Positions 1 through 7,470 of a stretch of 17,500 bases of DNA are shown piece by piece; positions within the stretch are counted from its first letter, which is position 1; every line of letters begins with the position of its first letter. The position numbers and the translations under genes are program-made. The notes under the pieces were generated by a model that was not told where the DNA came from, did not search any database, and saw nothing but the letters and a program-made list of their open reading frames with translations. Source of the stretch: CAYSYN01 sp964447735 (lineage in GTDB: Bacteria; Patescibacteriota; Minisyncoccia; Minisyncoccales; GBS-2); contig CAYUTJ010000012.1 in the NCBI GenBank assembly GCA_964447735.1, forward strand, positions 1 through 17,500, given 5' to 3'.

Positions 1-396
1 TGGTTTGAGGAAGAATTTCCTGAGTTTTTTGAGTGGTCAAGATTTCCCAAAATTAGAACTCCAAGAATGAATATTTCAGAGACAGAAGATAAAATAATAG
101 CTGAGGTAGAAATGCCAGGAGTTGATCCTAAAGATATTGAAGTTGAAGTAAGGGATAATTTATTGAAAGTTGAAGCCAAGAAAAAAGAGGAGAAAGAAGA
201 AAAAAGAAAAGGATATTACAAAAGGGAGATTTCAGCAGGATATTTCAAGAGAGTAGTTCCCTTACCAGTTGAAGTTGAAGAGAAAAGAGCTTCAGCTGAA
301 TATGAAGATGGAATTTTGAGAATTGAGATCCCAAAGAAAACTCCCAAAAAGGCAGAGAAAAAAGTTAAAATAAAGGTTAAGAAAAAAGGAAAATAA
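1..396 (+). CDS. Small heat-shock protein, Hsp20/alpha-crystallin family (5' partial)
   Basis: ATP-independent holdase chaperone of the cytoplasm that keeps unfolding proteins soluble for DnaK/DnaJ, which are encoded directly downstream. The frame is open from base 1: 22 codons before the first ATG at 67 continue without a stop and encode an acidic, aromatic stretch (WFEEEFPEFFEW) followed by PKIRTPRMNI, the usual lead-in to an alpha-crystallin domain. The ATG at 67 is therefore an internal Met and the true start lies outside the window. Visible domain marks are EMPGVDPKDIEVEV early in the domain and the C-terminal YEDGILRIEIPKK strand, matching the family's A-x-x-x-n-G-v-L signature. The tail is lysine-rich and ends with an IKV element resembling the I-x-I/V oligomerisation motif. 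The stop is four bases before the dnaK ATG, so the two are probably cotranscribed. Confidence 0.92.
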   Translation, partial: WFEEEFPEFFEWSRFPKIRTPRMNISETEDKIIAEVEMPGVDPKDIEVEVRDNLLKVEAKKKEEKEEKRKGYYKREISAGYFKRVVPLPVEVEEKRASAEYEDGILRIEIPKKTPKKAEKKVKIKVKKKGK

Positions 397-400
397 AAAT

Positions 401-2260
401 ATGGCCAAAATTTTAGGAATAGATCTTGGCACATCCATCTCAAAGATGGCTACTATTATTAATGGTGAGCCAAAATGCATTGAGAACAGAGAGGGATCGA
501 TTTTGACTCCATCAGTAGTTGCAATCTCAAAAAGTGGAGAAAGATTAGTTGGAATTTTAGCAAAGAGACAAGCAATCACTAATCCAAAAAATACGATTTT
601 TGCTGTCAAAAGATTTATTGGAAGAAGGTTTGATGATCCAGAAGTTCAAAAAGAATTAAAAAGATTACCTTATGAGACAAGAAAAAGAAAGGATGGAGGA
701 GTTGAAGTGAAAATGGGAGATAAATGGTACACCCCCATTGAGATTTCAGCAATGATTTTACAAAAGTTAAAACTGGATGCTGAAGAAAAACTGGGAGAGA
801 AAATTAAAAATGTCGTTATCACTTGCCCTGCAAATTTCGACGATTCACAAAGAAAAGCAACAAAAGCGGCAGGGGAGATTGCTGGTTTTAAAGTTTTAAG
901 AATTATTAACGAACCTACAGCTGCAGCCTTAGCTTACGGACTCGGAAAAAAAGAACCAAAAAAAGTTTTAGTTTATGACTTTGGAGGAGGAACTTTTGAC
1001 GTTACAATTTTGAACGTTGCTCCAGAAACTGTTGAAGTAATTGCAACGGGAGGCGAAGCTCATTTGGGAGGTGAAGATTTCGATCAAAGAATAATGCATT
1101 GGATTATTGATAAATTCAAAAAAGAAGAAGGAATAGATCTTTCAAAGGATCCTTTAGCTTTGCAAAGAATAAAAGACGCAGCAGAGCAAGCAAAAATTGA
1201 GTTGTCCTCAATGGTAGAAACTGAAATCAATTTGCCTTTCATTACTTCGACTCTAGAAGGACCAAAGCATTTACTTTACAAATTAACTAGAGCTCAATTT
1301 GAACAAATGACAAGAGATTTAGTTGAAAGATCAATAGAGAGAGTTAAGAAAACGTTGGAAGAAGCAAAGATGACTGAAAAAGATATTGATGAAGTAGTTT
1401 TAGTTGGAGGTACAACTCTAATTCCTCAAGTAAGAAATGCAGTTAAAGACTTTTTTGGAAAAGAACCCAACAAATCCATTAATCCTGAAGAAGTCGTGGC
1501 TATGGGAGCAGCCATTGAAGCTGAAATCTTGACAGCAAAAGAAGAAGGAAGAGCTCCAGAAGGGGAAATAAAGTCAGTTTTGCTTTTAGATGTTTTACCG
1601 CTCTCTTTAGGAATTGAGACTTTGGGTGGAATCAATACTATAATGATTCCAAAGAATACAACTATTCCAACTTCAAAGACTCAAATTTTCACGACCGCCG
1701 CTGATAATCAAACATCAGTTGAAATTCATGTATTGCAGGGTGAAAGACCGATGGCTTCAGATTGTAGATCTTTGGGAAGATTCATTCTAGATGGAATTCC
1801 ACCCGCTCCCAGAGGAATTCCGCAGATTGAGGTTACTTTTGATGTTGACGCTAATGGAATTTTAACAGTGACTGCAAAAGACAAAGCCACTGGAAGAGAA
1901 AGATCAATCAGAATTACAGGTTCAATCGGACTTTCAAAAGAAGAGATTGAAAGAATGAAAAGAGAAGCAGAACAATTTGCAGAACAAGATAGAAAAAAGA
2001 GAGAATTGGCAGAGGTTAAAAACCAAGCAGATAATTTAATTTATGTTGCAGAAAAGACTTTAAGGGAGATGGGAGATAAAATTCCAGAAAATATTAAAAA
2101 AGAAGTTCAAGAAAAGATTTCTGAATTGAAAAAAACTAAAGAAGGTGATAATATTGATGAAATTAAAATTAAGATTCAAGAATTGTCTCAGTCACTTCAA
2201 AAAATTGGATCTCAAATGTACAAACAAGGAGGAGAGCAGAAACCAGGAGAGCAAAAATAA
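401..2260 (+). CDS. dnaK: Molecular chaperone DnaK (Hsp70)
   Basis: ATP-driven Hsp70 chaperone of the cytoplasm, working with DnaJ and a nucleotide exchange factor. The protein has 619 residues, near the usual 610-640. The nucleotide-binding domain (about 1-380) shows GIDLG at 6-10, the catalytic lysine K70 in FAVKRFIGRRF, IINEPTAAALAYGL, the phosphate loop VYDFGGGTFDV and the adenosine loop VVLVGGTTLIPQV. The linker LLLDVLPLSLGIET and the substrate domain (HVLQGERPMA, PPAPRGIPQIEVTFDVDANGIL) follow, then a helical lid. The first phosphate loop reads GTSIS where most bacterial DnaKs read GTTNS: T11 is kept and the Asn is replaced by Ile. The C-terminus ends in a short GEQK-rich tail without the acidic EEVKDKK-type end. 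An AAGGA Shine-Dalgarno at 386-390 sits in the end of the hsp20 gene. No grpE lies beside it. Confidence 0.98.
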   Translation: MAKILGIDLGTSISKMATIINGEPKCIENREGSILTPSVVAISKSGERLVGILAKRQAITNPKNTIFAVKRFIGRRFDDPEVQKELKRLPYETRKRKDGGVEVKMGDKWYTPIEISAMILQKLKLDAEEKLGEKIKNVVITCPANFDDSQRKATKAAGEIAGFKVLRIINEPTAAALAYGLGKKEPKKVLVYDFGGGTFDVTILNVAPETVEVIATGGEAHLGGEDFDQRIMHWIIDKFKKEEGIDLSKDPLALQRIKDAAEQAKIELSSMVETEINLPFITSTLEGPKHLLYKLTRAQFEQMTRDLVERSIERVKKTLEEAKMTEKDIDEVVLVGGTTLIPQVRNAVKDFFGKEPNKSINPEEVVAMGAAIEAEILTAKEEGRAPEGEIKSVLLLDVLPLSLGIETLGGINTIMIPKNTTIPTSKTQIFTTAADNQTSVEIHVLQGERPMASDCRSLGRFILDGIPPAPRGIPQIEVTFDVDANGILTVTAKDKATGRERSIRITGSIGLSKEEIERMKREAEQFAEQDRKKRELAEVKNQADNLIYVAEKTLREMGDKIPENIKKEVQEKISELKKTKEGDNIDEIKIKIQELSQSLQKIGSQMYKQGGEQKPGEQK

Positions 2261-2263
2261 AAT

Positions 2264-3364
2264 ATGAGAAAGAGAAAGGATTATTATAAAATTTTGGGAG
2301 TTTCTCCCAACGCTTCGCTTGAAGAAATCAGGCAAGCTTATTATAGATTAGCTCACAAGTATCATCCAGACAAAGGAGGAGATCCCGAGAAGTTTAAAGA
2401 AATAAATGAAGCTTACAGAGTACTGTCTGATCCTGAAAAAAGAAGACAATATGATATGTACGGAAGGGTTTTTGAAGAAGCCCCAACTGCGGGAGCTGGA
2501 GCAGAAACTGGATTTGAATGGTTTTTTGGAGGAAAACCATTTGATTTTGATTTTGGATTCGAAGACCTAGAAGAAATGGTAGAGGATATTTTCGGATTCG
2601 GATTTCCAAAAGGAAGAAGGAAAAGAGATGTAAAAAGAGGAAAGGATATTGAAGTTGGAATCGAATTGAATTTAGAAGATACTCTCAAAGGAAAAAGAGA
2701 AACGATAATTTTGGAAAAATGGATAAAATGTCAAAGGTGCGAAGGAACGGGAGCTGAACCCGGATCAAAACTTATTGAATGCTCGCTCTGTCGAGGAACG
2801 GGTTATGTTAAAGAAATAAAGAAAATACCTTTTGGACAAATAACAAGAACTGTTGTTTGCCCTCAGTGCAAAGGAGAAGGTTACGTTCCTGAAAAGCCCT
2901 GTAATGTTTGTTATGGAGAAGGAAGGATTAGAGGAAAAGAAGAAATTTCTGTCTTCATTCCACCAGGAGTTGATAACAATCAAGAAATAAAAATAGAAGG
3001 AAAAGGAGATGCTGGAAGAAAAGGAGGAAAGCCCGGGAATTTGTATTTGAGAATTTTTGTTAAAAAACATCCAATTTTTGAAAGAAAGGGTGATGACCTT
3101 TACGCAAAATTGAAGGTTCCCTTGACAGTAGCTGTTTTAGGAGGGGAAGTTGAGTTTTTAACCCTTGAAAAAGAAAAAATTTTTGTTAAAATACCACCAG
3201 GGACTGAATCTGGAAGGATTTTTAAAATCAGAGGAAAAGGAATTCCTCATTTTGGAGGATACGGAAGAGGAAATTTATATTTGAAAGTTGAAATTAAAAT
3301 CCCCAAGAGATTAACAAAAAAACAAAAAGAACTTTTAGAAAGGTTAAGAGAAGAAGGACTGTAA
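2264..3364 (+). CDS. dnaJ: Co-chaperone DnaJ (class A Hsp40)
   Basis: Stimulates the DnaK ATPase and delivers substrates to it. The 366-residue protein has the full class A layout. The J domain (about 5-70) carries HPD at 34-36. A Gly/Phe-rich linker follows (about 75-118, FGGKPFDFDFGFED). The zinc-binding domain has four CxxCxGxG repeats with cysteines at 156/159, 173/176, 199/202 and 213/216. Two C-terminal beta domains follow (about 225-355, with VFIPPGVDNNQEIKIEGKGDAG and FVKIPPGTESGRIFKIRGKGIP). The ATG is three bases after the dnaK stop, with AGGAG at 2245-2249 inside the end of dnaK, so the pair is one transcription unit. Full zinc-finger retention makes this the housekeeping DnaJ, not a J-domain-only relative. 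Confidence 0.97.
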   Translation: MRKRKDYYKILGVSPNASLEEIRQAYYRLAHKYHPDKGGDPEKFKEINEAYRVLSDPEKRRQYDMYGRVFEEAPTAGAGAETGFEWFFGGKPFDFDFGFEDLEEMVEDIFGFGFPKGRRKRDVKRGKDIEVGIELNLEDTLKGKRETIILEKWIKCQRCEGTGAEPGSKLIECSLCRGTGYVKEIKKIPFGQITRTVVCPQCKGEGYVPEKPCNVCYGEGRIRGKEEISVFIPPGVDNNQEIKIEGKGDAGRKGGKPGNLYLRIFVKKHPIFERKGDDLYAKLKVPLTVAVLGGEVEFLTLEKEKIFVKIPPGTESGRIFKIRGKGIPHFGGYGRGNLYLKVEIKIPKRLTKKQKELLERLREEGL

Positions 3365-3412
3365 AAATAATTATTAGTAGTTAGCATTTAGTCCTTAGTA
3401 ATTAGTGAGGTC

Positions 3413-3436
3413 CCAGCCGATGCATGCATCGGCTGG
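3413..3436. repeat. Perfect 24-base palindrome in the dnaJ-tRNA spacer
   Basis: The half-site CCAGCCGATGCA (3413-3424) is followed immediately by its exact reverse complement (3425-3436). As RNA it forms a strong GC-rich hairpin; as DNA it is a dyad able to bind a dimeric protein or extrude. No T-run follows on the + strand (next bases AGAAAAGGAC), so it is not a classical intrinsic terminator. It lies 49 bases after the dnaJ stop and is more GC-rich than its surroundings. Confidence 0.9.
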
Positions 3437-3447
3437 AGAAAAGGACA

Positions 3448-3507
3448 CGGCACCGAACGGATTTTCTCATTTTGCGAAGCAAAATGAGCTGGTTAAGTGA
3501 GGTGCCG
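3448..3507. repeat. Nested inverted repeat (hairpin within hairpin)
   Basis: An outer 7-bp stem, CGGCACC (3448-3454) with GGTGCCG (3501-3507), encloses an inner perfect 10-bp stem, CTCATTTTGC (3466-3475) with GCAAAATGAG (3479-3488), capped by the triloop GAA. The 60-base unit ends nine bases before the tRNA gene. It could be a processing signal in the tRNA precursor, a small structured RNA or a palindromic repeat element; the sequence alone does not decide. There is no T-tract for termination. Confidence 0.8.
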
Positions 3508-3516
3508 GTGGCCCGC

Positions 3517-3589
3517 GCCCCCGTAGCTCAATTGGCAGAGCAGCTCCCTTTTAAGGAGAAGGTTGGGGGTTCGATTCCTCCCGGGGGCA
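3517..3589 (+). tRNA. tRNA-Lys, anticodon UUU
   Basis: A complete 73-base cloverleaf. The acceptor stem is GCCCCCG (3517-3523) with CGGGGGC (3582-3588), all seven pairs Watson-Crick. The D arm is GCTC/GAGC with an AATTGGCA loop. The anticodon stem GCTCC/GGAGA has four good pairs and one G-A mismatch at its top. The loop is CTTTTAA with anticodon TTT at 3550-3552. The variable loop AGGTT has five bases, and the T arm GGGGG-TTCGATT-CCTCC has one G-T pair. The discriminator base is A. CCA is not encoded (the following bases are CTT), so a CCA-adding enzyme is required. It decodes AAA and AAG, heavily used in these lysine-rich proteins. Confidence 0.97.
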
Positions 3590-3593
3590 CTTC

Positions 3594-3621
3594 AAATTGA
3601 AAATTGGAGATTGTAAATTGA
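3594..3621 (+). repeat. Four imperfect copies of a 7-base tandem repeat
   Basis: Reading from 3594 in steps of seven: AAATTGA, AAATTGG, AGATTGT, AAATTGA. It fills the gap between the tRNA and the next gene, leaves no good Shine-Dalgarno near the ATG at 3632 (the only GGAGA is about 22 bases upstream), and looks like simple AT-rich microsatellite sequence. I see no protein-binding or RNA function in it. Confidence 0.6.
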
Positions 3622-3631
3622 ACATTAACAA

Positions 3632-4906
3632 ATGAAGAAATTTTATTTGGAAACTTTTGGCTGTAAATTTAATAAAGCAGATTCTGCCTTAATTGAAAAA
3701 ATTCTTGAAAAAAGCGGATTTAAAAAAGCCTCAGAAAATGAGGCTGATTTTGTTATTTTGAATACTTGCGGTGTAGTAGAAAAAACAGAAAGAAAAATAA
3801 TAAAGAGAGCAAAAGAATTAAAAAAGAAAGGAAAAAAGATAATTTTTGCAGGATGCTTGCCTTTAATTTCACCAAAAGTTTGTAAAGAAATTGCAGATGG
3901 GATTTTAGGTCCTACAAATATTTTGAACTTAAAAAGGGTAATCAAAAACGTTTTGAAAGGGAAGAAATCTTTTTCTTTAAAACAAAAACCAATCGATAAA
4001 GCAAAATTGAGATGCTTTGCAATACCAAAAAATACTTGCACAGCTATTGTTCCCATTTCAGAAGGTTGTCTTTCTGCTTGTTCTTATTGTGCGACAAAAT
4101 TTGCAAGAAAAAACCTGAGGAGTTTTGATCAAGAAGAAATTTTAAAAAATATAAAATTGGCTCTAGAATCTGGAGCAAAAGAGATTCAATTGACTTCTCA
4201 AGATTTAGCAATTTATGGATTAGACAGGGGAGAATTTAAATTACCCAAACTTTTAAAAAAGATTTCAGAAATTAAAGGAAAATTTAGAGTGAGATTGGGA
4301 ATGATGAATCCATTTTTTGCAAAGAGAATTTTTGACAAAATTTTAAAAGTTTTAGAATCTGAGAAGTTCTACAAATTCTTACATTTACCTTTGCAATCGG
4401 GATCTGATGAAGTTTTAAAGACAATGAATAGAACTTATAAAGTTGAAGACTTTTTGAAATTGATTAAAAAATTTAAAAGAAAATTTAAAAATTCTATGTT
4501 AGCGACAGATATCATTGTTGGTTTTCCCACAGAAACTGAAAAGGATTTTCAAAAGACAGTTTCTGTGATTAAAAGGATAAAACCTGAAATTTTGCATTTG
4601 TTTAGGTATTCCAGTAGAGAAGGGACTCAATCTTCAAAATTAAAAGATTTTCCAGATAGAATAAAAAAGGAGAGCTCAAGGATTTTAACAAAAATTTGGC
4701 TCAAAATTTGTAAAGAAAAAAGCAAAAAATATTTAAGAAAGAACTTTGAAGCTTTAATTACAGAAAAGAGAAAAAATTCTTTTTTGGCAAGATTGAATTC
4801 TTACAAAGCTGTAATTTTAAAAAAAGGAAAACTTGGAGATTTTGTTAAAGTGAAAATTACGAAAGCGAAACCTAATTATTTAATCGGTAGAATATGCAAA
4901 GAATAA
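3632..4906 (+). CDS. tRNA methylthiotransferase, archaeal/eukaryotic CDKAL1 (e-MtaB) type
   Basis: Radical-SAM enzyme of the MiaB/RimO/MtaB superfamily; the CDKAL1/e-MtaB branch converts t6A37 to ms2t6A37 in ANN-decoding tRNAs, possibly including the tRNA-Lys just upstream. The 424-residue protein has the three parts of the family. The N-terminal UPF0004 domain carries cluster cysteines C11, C46 and C75. The radical-SAM core has CxxxCxxC at C146, C150 and C153 (SEGCLSACSYC). A C-terminal TRAM-like region follows (about 365-424). Subfamily marks are KEIQLTSQDLAIYGLD, FRVRLGMMNP, FYKFLHLPLQSGSDEVL and TDIIVGFPTE. RLGMMNP is the archaeal/eukaryotic form, where bacterial MiaB and MtaB have different residues. 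The Shine-Dalgarno is weak. The 3' end overlaps the intended dinB start at 4894. The family assignment is firm; the subfamily rests on remembered motifs. Confidence 0.9.
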   Translation: MKKFYLETFGCKFNKADSALIEKILEKSGFKKASENEADFVILNTCGVVEKTERKIIKRAKELKKKGKKIIFAGCLPLISPKVCKEIADGILGPTNILNLKRVIKNVLKGKKSFSLKQKPIDKAKLRCFAIPKNTCTAIVPISEGCLSACSYCATKFARKNLRSFDQEEILKNIKLALESGAKEIQLTSQDLAIYGLDRGEFKLPKLLKKISEIKGKFRVRLGMMNPFFAKRIFDKILKVLESEKFYKFLHLPLQSGSDEVLKTMNRTYKVEDFLKLIKKFKRKFKNSMLATDIIVGFPTETEKDFQKTVSVIKRIKPEILHLFRYSSREGTQSSKLKDFPDRIKKESSRILTKIWLKICKEKSKKYLRKNFEALITEKRKNSFLARLNSYKAVILKKGKLGDFVKVKITKAKPNYLIGRICKE

Positions 4907-5953
4907 TTCTACACTTTGATATGGATTATTTTTTTCGCTCAAATTGAAGAAAGAGAAAACCCTCATTTTAAAGGAAAACCGATCGTCGTTGGTGCGGACC
5001 CAAAAGGAGGAAAAGGTAGAGGGGTAGTATCTACTGCAAATTATATAGCCAGAAAATTTGGGATTAAATCTGGTATGCCAATTTCAAAAGCCTTTAAACT
5101 TTGTCCTGAAGCTATTTTTTTGCCACCCAACAAAAAACTTTATGAAGAAGTTTCAGAAAGAATAATGGAAATTGTTAAAAAATACTCTCCAATCTATGAA
5201 ATCGTTTCTTTAGATGAAGCCTTTCTTGATCTTTCTCCTATTTTTTACGATCGTAGAAAAAAGAAGAATATATGGGAAGAGGCAAAGAAAATAGGCAAAA
5301 GGTTAAAAAGAGAAATTTTTAAAAAAGAAAAATTAACTTGTACAGTAGGTATTGGACCTAACAAATTAATTGCAAAAATAGCTACAAATTGTGCAAAACC
5401 AAATGGGCTTTTAGTTGTTACTCCTGAAAAATCTGAAAAATTTTTAGAACCATTAGAAATTGAGGAAATTCCAGGAATTGGTCCCAAAACTGCCCAAAGA
5501 TTGAGAAAAATTGGAATAGAAAAGATTAAGGATTTAAAGAAATTGTCAAAAGAGAAATTGAAAAAATTATTTGGAAAGGTAGGGGAGTGGTTTTTCGAGG
5601 CAACAAGAGGGATTGACAAAGAGCCCGTTGTTTCAAAAGAGGAGGTAAAATCTATTGGAAAACAAATAACCTTTGAAAAAGATACCAGAGATGCGAAAAT
5701 AATTTTTGAAACTTTCGATCAAATAATAAAAGAGGTTTTTGAAGAGTTAAAGGAAAACAATTTTTCTTTCAAAAAAATTGTTGTCATTTGTCGCTTTTCC
5801 AATTTTGAAACTCATTCAAAATCAAAAACTTTGAAAGAGCCAACTAATGATTTTAAAATTTTAAAAAGAGAATCTAAAAAACTTTTATTAACTCTTATTT
5901 TAAAGCATAAAAAACTAATTCGTTTAATTGGTCTTCGAATTAAAATCTGTTAA
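4894..5953 (+). pseudogene. dinB: Y-family DNA polymerase IV (DinB/Dpo4-like), interrupted by a 1-base frameshift
   Basis: Error-prone lesion-bypass polymerase. The natural start is ATG 4894, overlapping the previous gene by 13 bases. This frame gives MQRIILHFDMDYFF, the expected family N-terminus with the catalytic Asp (D9, equivalent to E. coli Pol IV D8), then reaches a TGA at 4945. The rest of the protein (FFAQIEERENPHFKGKP onward) is in the +1 frame and open to 5953, where it can only be started at a poor TTG (4916), giving 345 residues without the catalytic Asp. The switch lies in seven T (4929-4935); six T would restore one frame. Downstream everything is intact: GRGVVSTANYIARKFGIKSGMP, the second catalytic pair in VSLDEAFLD, thumb helix-hairpin-helix IPGIGPKTAQRL, and a complete little-finger domain ending RLIGLRI. 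Base-calling error, transcriptional slippage or recent inactivation are all possible. Confidence 0.88.
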
Positions 5954-5956
5954 AAT
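5928..5956 (+). promoter_or_regulatory. Probable promoter before the surface-protein cluster
   Basis: TTGGTC (5928-5933), a 17-base spacer and TAAAAT (5951-5956) preceded by TG (5948-5949), an extended -10 element. It lies in the end of dinB. The expected start of transcription is around 5963, leaving a leader of about six bases before the ATG at 5969, too short for a Shine-Dalgarno sequence. The same TGTTAAAAT string recurs before the gene at 13123. Confidence 0.45.
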
Positions 5957-5968
5957 TAACTAATTTGT

Positions 5969-7375
5969 ATGAATTATCTTAAAGCAGGGAAAATTTCAAT
6001 AGCTTCACTTTTGATTTTCATTTTTCTCCTTGGAGTTTGGTTTTTTTCTGGTCAACATCTAATTTGGAAAAAAATTTCGGTTCTGCCAAAGATTGAAATA
6101 GTGAGAGCTGAAACAGTCAATATTTTACCTAATTCAAAACATGCTAATGATACTTCACCTTCAGCATTAAGCGAAATTACTGCAGATGATGCCACCTGTG
6201 ATCCTGATACGAAATCCGCAGACACAGCAGGAGATGGATGCTATTTTGTTGATAAAAATGATGTAATGCAAATAGATACCTTCGATGTCTCTTCGATTCC
6301 AGATAGTGCAAACATTACGGGAGTCGTTCTTCATCTTGAATATGGAGCAGAAAACGGTTACAATGGGACAAATTATGTGAGATATGACAATGGAAGCGGT
6401 CTAACCAACACAACTATTCAACCTACTGATATTACCGGATGGAGTGGAGACCTGACATATGATTTGTACGCTCAGGGTGTAGATACAAAAGCAGAGCTTC
6501 AAAATGTTGACATAGAATTTACTAATAATGATGGGGCAGCTCCTGATGCTATCCATTTTGATTACGTTTGGATTGAAGTTACTTATACTGTTCCTGCCAA
6601 TCAACCACCTACTATAAGTAATATTTCTCTAAATGGTGGAAATAATATCAATCTAACTGAGAATACAACGACATTAGTGACAGCGACTGGAACCATTTCT
6701 GATCCCGATGGTTATTCAGATATCACCCAAGTCATTGGGAGAATTTTTAGGTCAGGTGTTGGGGAAAATTGTACTTTAAATGATAACAATTGTTATGAAG
6801 TCTCTTGTTCTACAAGTTCTTGCTTTGGGACAGATTGCCAAGCAACTTGCAATTTCAATGTTTGGTTTCATGCCGATCCTACCGATATAGGATCTCCTTG
6901 GGAGACAGAGTATTGGGTAGCCTGGATTAAAGCTGTAGATTCTCAGAATGCCTCTTCTTCAGCTACAAATATTACCCAAACAGTTGATCTAAACTCTTTA
7001 GAAGCTTTAGAAGTGACTTCCGAAATAAATTATGGTACAATGTATCCAGGAGAGGTAATTGATCCTTTAAACATTGTAAGCACAGTGACCACAACCGGAA
7101 ACGTAGCCATTGATGTTGAAATTTCAGGTACCGATATGAGTTCTGATGGAAATACAATTTCTGTTTCTCAACAGCATTATGCTACCTCAAGTGTTGCTTT
7201 TTCTTCAGGATACGCATTGTCTTCTACTCCTACTGCGTTAGAACTCTCGACCGGAAAGCCAACAAGCCATCCTTCAGATCAATTCCAGAATATTTATTGG
7301 GGAATTCAAATTCCTTCGGGAACATCGATGGGAAGTTATTTAGGACAAATAACCTTTACAGCAATTTCAGATTGA
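5969..7375 (+). CDS. Secreted surface protein, beta-sandwich plus shared two-domain C-terminal module
   Basis: No known function. The 468 residues begin with a basic N-terminus and one hydrophobic segment (about 10-27). A possible signal peptidase site follows VRA at 45-47. Residues about 48-207 look like a beta-sandwich binding domain (KNDVMQIDTFDVSSIP, IHFDYVWIEVTYTVP). A PPTISNISLNGG strand at about 213 opens an Ig/cadherin-like domain rich in Thr, Ser and paired cysteines with a HADPTD motif near 306. The last 120 residues form a further beta module (EVTSEINYGTMYPGE to IYWGIQIPSGTSMGSYLGQITF). The last two domains recur in the next gene. There is no C-terminal membrane segment, LPxTG motif or WxL motif, so it is released or held non-covalently. 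Codon use is less A/G-skewed than in neighbouring enzymes, reflecting its Thr/Ser/Asn-rich composition. Confidence 0.8.
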   Translation: MNYLKAGKISIASLLIFIFLLGVWFFSGQHLIWKKISVLPKIEIVRAETVNILPNSKHANDTSPSALSEITADDATCDPDTKSADTAGDGCYFVDKNDVMQIDTFDVSSIPDSANITGVVLHLEYGAENGYNGTNYVRYDNGSGLTNTTIQPTDITGWSGDLTYDLYAQGVDTKAELQNVDIEFTNNDGAAPDAIHFDYVWIEVTYTVPANQPPTISNISLNGGNNINLTENTTTLVTATGTISDPDGYSDITQVIGRIFRSGVGENCTLNDNNCYEVSCSTSSCFGTDCQATCNFNVWFHADPTDIGSPWETEYWVAWIKAVDSQNASSSATNITQTVDLNSLEALEVTSEINYGTMYPGEVIDPLNIVSTVTTTGNVAIDVEISGTDMSSDGNTISVSQQHYATSSVAFSSGYALSSTPTALELSTGKPTSHPSDQFQNIYWGIQIPSGTSMGSYLGQITFTAISD

Positions 7376-7407
7376 GTTAAAGTTTAACATTTCCAAAAAT
7401 AGATTTA

Positions 7408-7416
7408 TGGTAAAAT
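7408..7416 (+). promoter_or_regulatory. Possible extended -10 element before the second surface-protein gene
   Basis: TG-G-TAAAAT, the extended -10 form seen at 5948 and 13107, but with no convincing -35 at the right distance. The 95-base gap 7376-7470 otherwise holds only AT-rich sequence, and the TAGGA at 7466-7470 abuts the ATG too closely to be a normal Shine-Dalgarno. Confidence 0.3.
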
Positions 7417-7470
7417 AAAATTAATAAGTTCGGATTAAAAGGTCGAATTAAAAATTAAACATTTTTAGGA

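Noticed and set aside
67..396. Hsp20 starting at ATG 67 as a complete 109-residue protein
   Set aside because: The same frame is open to base 1 and the upstream codons give a sensible Hsp20 N-terminal region, so the gene is cut by the window edge.
401..3364. CIRCE/HrcA operator for the chaperone genes
   Set aside because: No TTAGCACTC-type inverted repeat was seen between the genes; the region upstream of hsp20 is outside the window.
3413..3440. The 24-base palindrome as a rho-independent terminator for dnaJ
   Set aside because: It is followed by AGAAAAGGAC with no T-run; the second hairpin also lacks one.
3643..4056. Reverse-strand open frame of 137 codons inside the methylthiotransferase gene
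   Set aside because: It mirrors a well-supported gene with clear motifs, and its translation shows no family features. Other reverse-strand open frames across the window were dismissed for the same reason.
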